In this document: positions 6,308 through 9,895 of the stretch, in pieces
Layout of the letters: the number at the start of each line of letters is the position of its first letter
Numbering within the stretch: the stretch's first letter is position 1
Assembly: GCA_030625445.1 (NCBI GenBank)
Contig: DAOUQU010000040.1
Location: forward strand, 1-9,895
Direction: 5' to 3'
DNA: 9,895 bases
From: Gammaproteobacteria bacterium
Lineage (GTDB): Bacteria > Pseudomonadota > Gammaproteobacteria > Chromatiales > Chromatiaceae
Program-made: the position numbers and the translations under genes
Notes under the pieces: generated by a model
What the model was told of the DNA's origin: nothing
Databases searched by the model: none
The model's input: the letters and a program-made list of their open reading frames with translations, nothing else

Positions 6308-6532
6308 TTGCTGGAATTTGACGCTGAAAATGAAGCCGTGCGTCTGAAAACCGAAACAAAGACAATCCGCAACAGGGGCTATCGGCGTAGTCGTCTGGAC
6401 AAATACACCGCCGAACTCATCACACTCCGACACCAGGGCGTATCGATCGCGGAGCTGCAGCGATGGTTAAGAGGCAAGCGCATCAAAGTCGCCTGGTCAA
6501 CAGTCTCCAGATGGCTCAACAATCATGGGTAA
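6308..6532 (+). CDS. Small helix-turn-helix protein paired with a recombinase
   Basis: The 74-residue protein begins at TTG 6308, chosen because AGGA (6297-6300) is seven bases upstream and the leader copies that of the ORF at 6099. A TTG at 6272 is in frame but would run through the operator-like repeats. The N-terminal third is charged. The C-terminal part (about 29-74, RSRLDKYTAELITLR, then GVSIAELQRWLRGKRIKV and STVSRWLNNHG) has the two-helix pattern of a helix-turn-helix DNA-binding domain like those of resolvases and transposases. Its stop overlaps the next start by 8 bp (ATGGGTAA), so the two proteins are probably made together. It may act as an excisionase-like directionality factor, an accessory DNA-binding partner or an autoregulator. 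I do not recognise a named family. Confidence 0.75.
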   Translation: MLEFDAENEAVRLKTETKTIRNRGYRRSRLDKYTAELITLRHQGVSIAELQRWLRGKRIKVAWSTVSRWLNNHG

Positions 6533-7412
6533 GTTTGCCTCTGCCACCAAACAAGCCGCTTCGGTGATGAAAGAGATCCAGGGGAGGTATATCCCATCTG
6601 TTGGTACGGTCAGAAATTACGAACAGGCATTAACAACCGTTGCAGCATATGCCAAAGCGGAAAAAACAGCCGGTGGGCTGCGGGGCATGACGCCGGAACA
6701 AACCATGACCTATCTGGAGATACGCGGCCAGGAAGTCAGTCAATCCACGCTGAACATGGAGCGTCAGGCCATGCAGACCATGATGCAGTATGTCACCGGC
6801 AAGCTGGAGCCAAAACAAACCCTGCCTGTGATCAAATCCGAGATTGAGCAAACCCTCAAATCCAGGGCGTATACCTCTGAGCAGGTTAAGATGATCCACG
6901 GCCACCAGACTGAACGCAACGCCCTGGCGACAGAGATTGCACATGCCGCCGGACTGCGCGCACATGAACTGTTAACACTGCGTCCGGCCAATGAGCAACC
7001 CATGAGCGAGCGACCGGTACTCGATACCAAATGGGCAGGACGTGAAGGGCAAATCTATACCGTTGCCGGAAAAGGCGGCCTGGTGCGTGAGGTTCTGATC
7101 CCCCGTGAATTAGCAGAACGTCTGGAAGCCAGGCGACTCACTTACCCAAGACAGATCACTGATCGCAATATCCACTACCAACAGCATTACGACATCAACG
7201 GCGGTCAGCGATTTTCAAACGCATTTAGCAGTGCATCTAAACGAGCTCTCTACCGGTCATCTGGGGCGCACGGGGTCAGACACGGCTACGCCCAGGAGAG
7301 AATGCGGGAACTGCAAGTCGGGCAATTGCTCACCCGGGACAAGGCTCTGGAAACCGTATCTCAGGAGATGGGGCATTTCCGGCCGGAAATCACAGAGGCC
7401 TATTTGCGATGA
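6525..7412 (+). CDS. Second tyrosine recombinase (Integrase_1-like)
   Basis: The 295-residue protein is a divergent tyrosine recombinase with all main catalytic positions: R145 in AAGLRAHELLTLR, K183 in AGKGGLVREV, H249 and R252 in GAHGVRHGYA, H284 in EMGHFRPEI and nucleophile Y293 in EAYLR. The chain ends two residues after the tyrosine, so there is almost no C-terminal tail. This looks natural and not truncated. The N-terminal 130 residues form a helical core-binding domain; no extra arm-binding domain is present, unlike the 345-residue integrase upstream, with which it shares little sequence. It resembles the Integrase_1-type prophage and island recombinases of proteobacteria, though I place the family from memory. 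The start at 6525 is fixed by the ATGGGTAA overlap with the HTH gene. It may recombine another site within the element or be the integrase of a nested element. Confidence 0.88.
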   Translation: MGKFASATKQAASVMKEIQGRYIPSVGTVRNYEQALTTVAAYAKAEKTAGGLRGMTPEQTMTYLEIRGQEVSQSTLNMERQAMQTMMQYVTGKLEPKQTLPVIKSEIEQTLKSRAYTSEQVKMIHGHQTERNALATEIAHAAGLRAHELLTLRPANEQPMSERPVLDTKWAGREGQIYTVAGKGGLVREVLIPRELAERLEARRLTYPRQITDRNIHYQQHYDINGGQRFSNAFSSASKRALYRSSGAHGVRHGYAQERMRELQVGQLLTRDKALETVSQEMGHFRPEITEAYLR

Positions 7413-7552
7413 AAATCGCAGCGACGTTCACGGGTTGTCCACATGAGTTATCAGGCACAATCTTTCAATGCTGGATGTTGAAAAGTCCCTGCTTCAATCG
7501 CCGAACCGAGTATGCCCCGGAAAATGTGCGTGAGTTGTCTCTATAGCCAAGT
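7413..7552. other. Intergenic region after the second recombinase
   Basis: I see no gene. TTGTCCACA (near 7424-7432) is one base from the DnaA-box consensus, but it stands alone and is probably chance. There is no terminator after the recombinase. If this recombinase acts on a nearby site, that site may lie here or in the palindrome that follows. Confidence 0.35.
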
Positions 7553-7597
7553 ACCCCGCTATGTACAGACGAATTCATTCGTTGTACATAGCGGGGT
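7553..7597. repeat. 45-bp near-perfect palindrome
   Basis: ACCCCGCTATGTACA (7553-7567) is the exact reverse complement of TGTACATAGCGGGGT (7583-7597). Inside, ACGAAT (7569-7574) pairs with ATTCGT (7577-7582) around a TC loop, leaving one unpaired G (7568). The whole is a 21-bp stem with a single bulge. Neither strand has a T-run after the stem, so it is not a standard terminator. A bulged hairpin is reminiscent of structured recombination sites, transfer origins or the fused ends of a small transposon; which one applies cannot be decided here. Confidence 0.85.
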
Positions 7598-7698
7598 GGT
7601 GAGTCCATGCAATCCAGCTATCGATGTTATCCCTGACTGAGAGAAACGGGCAGGGAATTGATGCACATACTGGACGAAACCGTCAAATAGTCGCCCAT
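7598..7698. other. Region between palindrome and tandem repeats
   Basis: I see no gene or clear site. A weak echo of the downstream repeats (TCAAATAG near 7683) lies out of phase with the array. The promoter of the ATPase gene is expected from here to about 7750. Confidence 0.3.
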
Positions 7699-7790
7699 CT
7701 AATAGACAATTCTCTGCTACTCTAATAGACAATCCTCCGCTATACTAATAGGCAATTAGACGGCACACTGGTAGGCAATTGGTCAGAATG
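7699..7790 (+). repeat. Four 23-bp tandem repeats ending at a start codon
   Basis: Units begin at 7699, 7722, 7745 and 7768, exactly 23 bp apart. Their cores are CTAATAGACAATT, CTAATAGACAATC, CTAATAGGCAATT and CTGGTAGGCAATT. Units 1 and 2 agree at 19 of 23 positions; units 3 and 4 keep the core but diverge in the rest. The last three bases of unit 4 are the ATG (7788-7790) of the ATPase gene. A TATACT hexamer at 7741-7746 could be a -10 element at the boundary of units 2 and 3, though no matching -35 is clear. A period of about two helical turns suits cooperative protein binding. Confidence 0.8.
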
Positions 7791-9023
7791 AATCAGCTCT
7801 TTTACCCGCGTTATATCGAGCCACAATTAAAAACGGCGCTTTCCGATACGCCGGTTGTCTGTCTGTTAGGCCCGCGACAAGTTGGTAAAACAACGCTCGC
7901 CAGGCAGTTGACCCCCCAAAGGGCGTATATCAGCTTTGATGATCATAACTTGCTGAATGTAGCGAGGCAGGATCCCATCGGCTTTGTTCAGGGGCTGCCA
8001 AAGCAGGTGATACTCGATGAAGTGCAGCGTGTTCCTGAGCTAATGCCGGCAATCAAGTCCGCAGTCGATCAGGTGCGTGAGTCCGGGCGTTTCCTATTAA
8101 CGGGTTCAGCAAACTTGTTATTACTGCCGGGTGTGCAGGAGTCCCTGGCTGGACGTGTTGAGATTTTACATCTCAATCCGCTGTCAGAGCAGGAGAAGCA
8201 GCATGGAAAAAACAGTTTGTTGAAACGCTTGATCGAGGGGCGTATCAAAGCAGATATTCAGGGTGAGCAGAGGGTCGTCAGTGGCATAGTCGAGGCCATC
8301 TGCAGTGGTGGATACCCCGAACCCAATACCCGAACACCAGTCCGGGCGAGGCAATGGCATCGACAATACATCAATGCCATTATCCAGCGTGATGTGAAAG
8401 AGATTGCCGAGATACGCGATGAAGAGGAGATGGAGCGGTTAATCGAATTGCTCGCTTATCGTACCGCAAGTTTGCTCAATGTGAGTAGCCTGGCGAAAGA
8501 GTTGGGTATCCGGCGTGAAACGGTTGAGCGTTACATCATCCTGCTAGAACGACTGTTCTTGATTAGGCGCATACCTGCCTGGCATCGTAGTGACGCCAAG
8601 CGGTTGATAAAATCACCGAAAATCTATCTTCTTGATTCGGGGCTGGCATCAACCTTGAGCCGCCTTCACCGTGAAGATTGGCAAAGCCACAGTACGGAGT
8701 TTGGTGCATTACTTGAAAGCTTTGTCGTGCAACAGTTGATTTGTCAGGCGGGCTGGGTCGATAGTGAACTGCGATTTTCTCATTATCGAGACAAAAATCA
8801 GGTGGAAGTTGACCTGGTGATCGAACAGGGAAGGAATCTCTGGGGTGTTGAGGTGAAGCGCGCTGCCAGTATTCAGAAAAAAGATGGTGTCGGATTGGCG
8901 CGCCTGGCTGCTCAAGCCGGGAAGAGTTTTCAAGGAGGTATTTTATTGTATTCCGGCAGCCATTGCTTGCCTTTGCCGCAAGGAAACTGCTATGCCGTTC
9001 CGATGAATACGCTTTGGCAGTGA
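7788..9023 (+). CDS. AAA ATPase of the AAA_14/DUF4143 type
   Basis: The 411-residue protein has an N-terminal AAA domain with Walker A GPRQVGKTT (28-36), Walker B VILDEVQ (D77, E78) and a sensor-like FLLTGSANLL near 105. A winged-helix-like segment follows (SSLAKELGIRRETVERYI, about 230-250). The C-terminal DUF4143-type region has E340, D342 in VEVDLVIE and E355, K357 in GVEVKRA. The D-x12-E-x-K spacing resembles a PD-(D/E)xK nuclease core, although nuclease activity is not established for this family. Such ATPases are common in bacteria and archaea, often near mobile DNA, and their role is poorly known. ATG 7788 is chosen because it begins the conserved-looking start MNQLFYPRYIEPQL; TTG 7779 is possible. 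No classic ribosome site is visible, as the 23-bp repeats occupy that position. The gene seems monocistronic and intact. Confidence 0.9.
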   Translation: MNQLFYPRYIEPQLKTALSDTPVVCLLGPRQVGKTTLARQLTPQRAYISFDDHNLLNVARQDPIGFVQGLPKQVILDEVQRVPELMPAIKSAVDQVRESGRFLLTGSANLLLLPGVQESLAGRVEILHLNPLSEQEKQHGKNSLLKRLIEGRIKADIQGEQRVVSGIVEAICSGGYPEPNTRTPVRARQWHRQYINAIIQRDVKEIAEIRDEEEMERLIELLAYRTASLLNVSSLAKELGIRRETVERYIILLERLFLIRRIPAWHRSDAKRLIKSPKIYLLDSGLASTLSRLHREDWQSHSTEFGALLESFVVQQLICQAGWVDSELRFSHYRDKNQVEVDLVIEQGRNLWGVEVKRAASIQKKDGVGLARLAAQAGKSFQGGILLYSGSHCLPLPQGNCYAVPMNTLWQ

Positions 9024-9183
9024 ATTACGACAAAGTTACCACTACGCACCTGTTTTCAGAGTGGGTGAGTTACTGAATGTTGAAAGTCTGTCAGTCCTTG
9101 GAACACTGTTTCCATGAGAAATCTGAATGACCGCCACTGCTCCAGAGCGGTCATATGCGGACCGTCTATAACGTTTAAACTAA
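9024..9183. other. Convergent intergenic region, left part
   Basis: This contains no gene I can support. It holds a 7-bp stem (9128-9153), and no T-tailed terminator is evident for the ATPase gene. Confidence 0.35.
9128..9153. repeat. TGACCGC hairpin
   Basis: TGACCGC (9128-9134) pairs with GCGGTCA (9147-9153) over a 12-base loop. There is no T-run. It may help end transcription between the convergent genes or be a remnant of a dispersed repeat. Confidence 0.4.
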
Positions 9184-9213
9184 GGGGTGGCAAAAGGCGA
9201 TAGCATTTTGTCC
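9184..9213. repeat. Degenerate REP-like palindrome
   Basis: GG-CAAAA (9189-9195) pairs with TTTTG-T-CC (9206-9213) with one bulge, around a loop containing GCGATAGC. The same loop and the leading GGTG occur in the REP pair at 252-325, with one base inserted here. The GTAG head is missing. It lies in the gap between two convergent genes, a typical REP location. Confidence 0.45.
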
Positions 9214-9285
9214 GTCCCGTTCGAGTGCCTTGGCAACGTACCGTTCACGTTTTCCAAGCCTATATGATCAAGAAAGAAGGGGAAC

Positions 9286-9645
9286 TCAGAATGCGCTCTT
9301 CCATTGCTCTGTGTCGATGAACCACCGCTCTTCGTAAATCTTGTCGCCATTGAATTTGAACAGGACGGAAAGCTGGGAGTTTGGAACCTTCTCGGACTTC
9401 CACTCAACGATCGAGACAACTTCATTTTCCCCTTCGATCTGACGCAGCCCCGTGATTTCAAAACCTGGCGGGAGAATCTTCCCGAGACCATCCAGCGCCA
9501 AACGGAACGCCTGTCGTCCCTCAAGAACGTCAGTCTGTCCCGGCATGATGAACGTCATGTCTTTCACATAGTCGGCCACTAAGGTGTCGAAATCCCCGGT
9601 GCCGACCGCATCCCAGCCTTGTTGTACGATATCAGCTAAACTCAT
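9286..9645 (-). CDS. SnoaL/NTF2-like small protein
   Basis: The 119-residue product has the size and pattern of the SnoaL-like branch of the NTF2 fold. It has an N-terminal helix pair (SLADIVQQGWDAVGTGDFDTLVADYVKDMTFIMPG), a helix beginning EGRQAF, and a C-terminal four-strand part (EVVSIVEWKSEKV, QLSVLFKFNGDKIYEERWF). Family members include polyketide cyclases, ketosteroid-isomerase-like enzymes and many uncharacterised proteins; no substrate can be inferred. The start is well supported: on the minus strand AGGAGG (9654-9659) lies eight bases before the ATG. There is no signal peptide. It converges with the ATPase gene and diverges from the hydrolase gene to the right. The gene is intact. 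Confidence 0.82.
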   Translation of the reverse strand: MSLADIVQQGWDAVGTGDFDTLVADYVKDMTFIMPGQTDVLEGRQAFRLALDGLGKILPPGFEITGLRQIEGENEVVSIVEWKSEKVPNSQLSVLFKFNGDKIYEERWFIDTEQWKSAF

Positions 9646-9783
9646 CTGTGTTGTCCTCCTCTACTAATCTATCGTGTTATGCGTTTCGGGAACGACCGTT
9701 TTCGACCCGTTAGAGAAAGTCGGCCCGAAGTCGCGAAAGAAGCGTTGTGATATGCTTCATAAACTACTACACACATTTAAATT
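9646..9783. promoter_or_regulatory. Divergent promoter region
   Basis: This gap separates two genes transcribed away from each other, so it should hold both promoters. The SnoaL-like gene has an AGGAGG site at 9654-9659 (minus strand). I could not identify a convincing pair of -35 and -10 boxes for either gene. Confidence 0.4.
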
Positions 9784-9795
9784 AGGAGATTTATC

Positions 9796-9895
9796 ATTGA
9801 TACCCCTGTTGTTCTCATTCACGGCACCAATTCAGGACCTTGGACAATGTCTAAATTTTCCAGGTATTTTGAACAAAGGGGATTTCGTTGCCATA
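9796..9895 (+). CDS. Alpha/beta hydrolase, N-terminus only (runs off window), ATT start
   Basis: The visible 33 residues after the start begin with DTPVVLIHGTNSGPW and continue with TMSKFSRYFEQRGFRCH. The hydrophobic strand followed by HGTNSGPW is the first strand and oxyanion-hole HG motif of alpha/beta-hydrolase enzymes; the catalytic serine, acid and histidine would be further on. The frame is closed by TAA at 9778-9780, and there is no ATG, GTG or TTG between that stop and the conserved motif. AGGAG at 9784-9788 sits seven bases before ATT 9796, exactly where a start is expected, so ATT is the best start. It is a rare start codon; a mutated ATG or a sequencing error would look the same. 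Confidence 0.75.
   Translation, partial: MDTPVVLIHGTNSGPWTMSKFSRYFEQRGFRCH

Larger units (their letters stand above)
4339..7412. mobile_element. Proximal part of a tRNA-Thr-associated integrative element
   Basis: This span begins at the tRNA 3' end and contains an integrase with recombination-site-like repeats, a decayed toxin gene, a regulated leader, and a second recombinase with a small DNA-binding partner. A tyrosine integrase right after a tRNA gene is the classic island layout. No second copy of the tRNA end was found by eye up to 9895, so the true right end is unknown; 7412 is only the end of the last clearly mobile-type gene and later genes may belong to the island too. Confidence 0.6.

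Noticed and set aside
7424..7432. DnaA-box-like TTGTCCACA
   Set aside because: A single imperfect box without neighbours or an AT-rich unwinding region is expected by chance.
7553..7597. Rho-independent terminator
   Set aside because: There is no T-run on either strand after the stem, so it was described only as a palindrome.
7699..7790. CRISPR array
   Set aside because: The 23-bp units are contiguous, with no unique spacers between repeats, and no cas genes are present.
9304..9582. 92-codon plus-strand frame over the SnoaL-like gene
   Set aside because: The minus-strand gene has a strong ribosome site and a coherent NTF2-like pattern; this frame has neither.
4339..9895. Second attachment site (direct repeat of the tRNA 3' end)
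   Set aside because: No copy of the TTCGACTCC...CGCCGGCTCCA segment was found on reading the rest of the window.

Overview
The window looks like a gammaproteobacterial chromosome that changes from conserved housekeeping genes into an accessory region. The evidence is a proteobacterial-type 5S rRNA gene, the gammaproteobacterial-style order birA then coaX, a tRNA-Thr(UGU) gene with an encoded CCA end, and REP-type palindromes with a GTAG head. The genus cannot be read from this sequence.

Bases 1-4338 are the core part. The end of an rRNA operon (5S gene plus a strong terminator) is followed by a REP/BIME palindrome pair. Next comes a compact co-oriented set: an M61-family metallopeptidase with a PDZ domain, birA (biotin ligase/repressor, overlapping the peptidase by 8 bp) and coaX (type III pantothenate kinase). 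BirA and CoaX serve biotin attachment and coenzyme A synthesis, so both supply cofactors to acyl metabolism. A 149-bp element with IS5-like ends and a CTAA duplication on each side has inserted exactly at the birA stop codon and split a formerly tight birA-coaX junction. A tRNA-Thr gene with consensus-like promoter elements ends this part.

Bases 4339-7412 are integrative-element DNA attached to the tRNA 3' end. A tyrosine recombinase (345 aa) lies 121 bp past the tRNA, and the gap between them holds five GTAACA repeats and a 9-bp hairpin that look like recombination sites. A gene-poor stretch follows with the 3' remnant of a HigB/RelE-like toxin. Then comes a leader with mutually exclusive hairpins, one of them a terminator, in front of a 27-codon ORF. 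A two-gene unit follows: a small helix-turn-helix protein and a second, unrelated tyrosine recombinase (295 aa), overlapping by 8 bp. No second copy of the tRNA end was found, so the far boundary of the island is not visible here.

Bases 7413-9895 are further accessory DNA. A 45-bp near-perfect palindrome lies upstream of four 23-bp tandem repeats that run precisely into the start codon of an AAA ATPase of the AAA_14/DUF4143 type. Convergent to it is a small SnoaL/NTF2-like protein gene, with a degenerate REP-like palindrome in the junction. Divergent from that gene is the beginning of an alpha/beta hydrolase whose only well-placed start is a rare ATT codon; it runs off the end of the window.

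The most interesting non-coding structures are the 23-bp repeat array welded to the ATPase start, the switch-like leader at 6040-6098, the IS5-like miniature element at the birA stop, and the 45-bp palindrome. No complete new defence or metabolic system can be demonstrated from this window alone.
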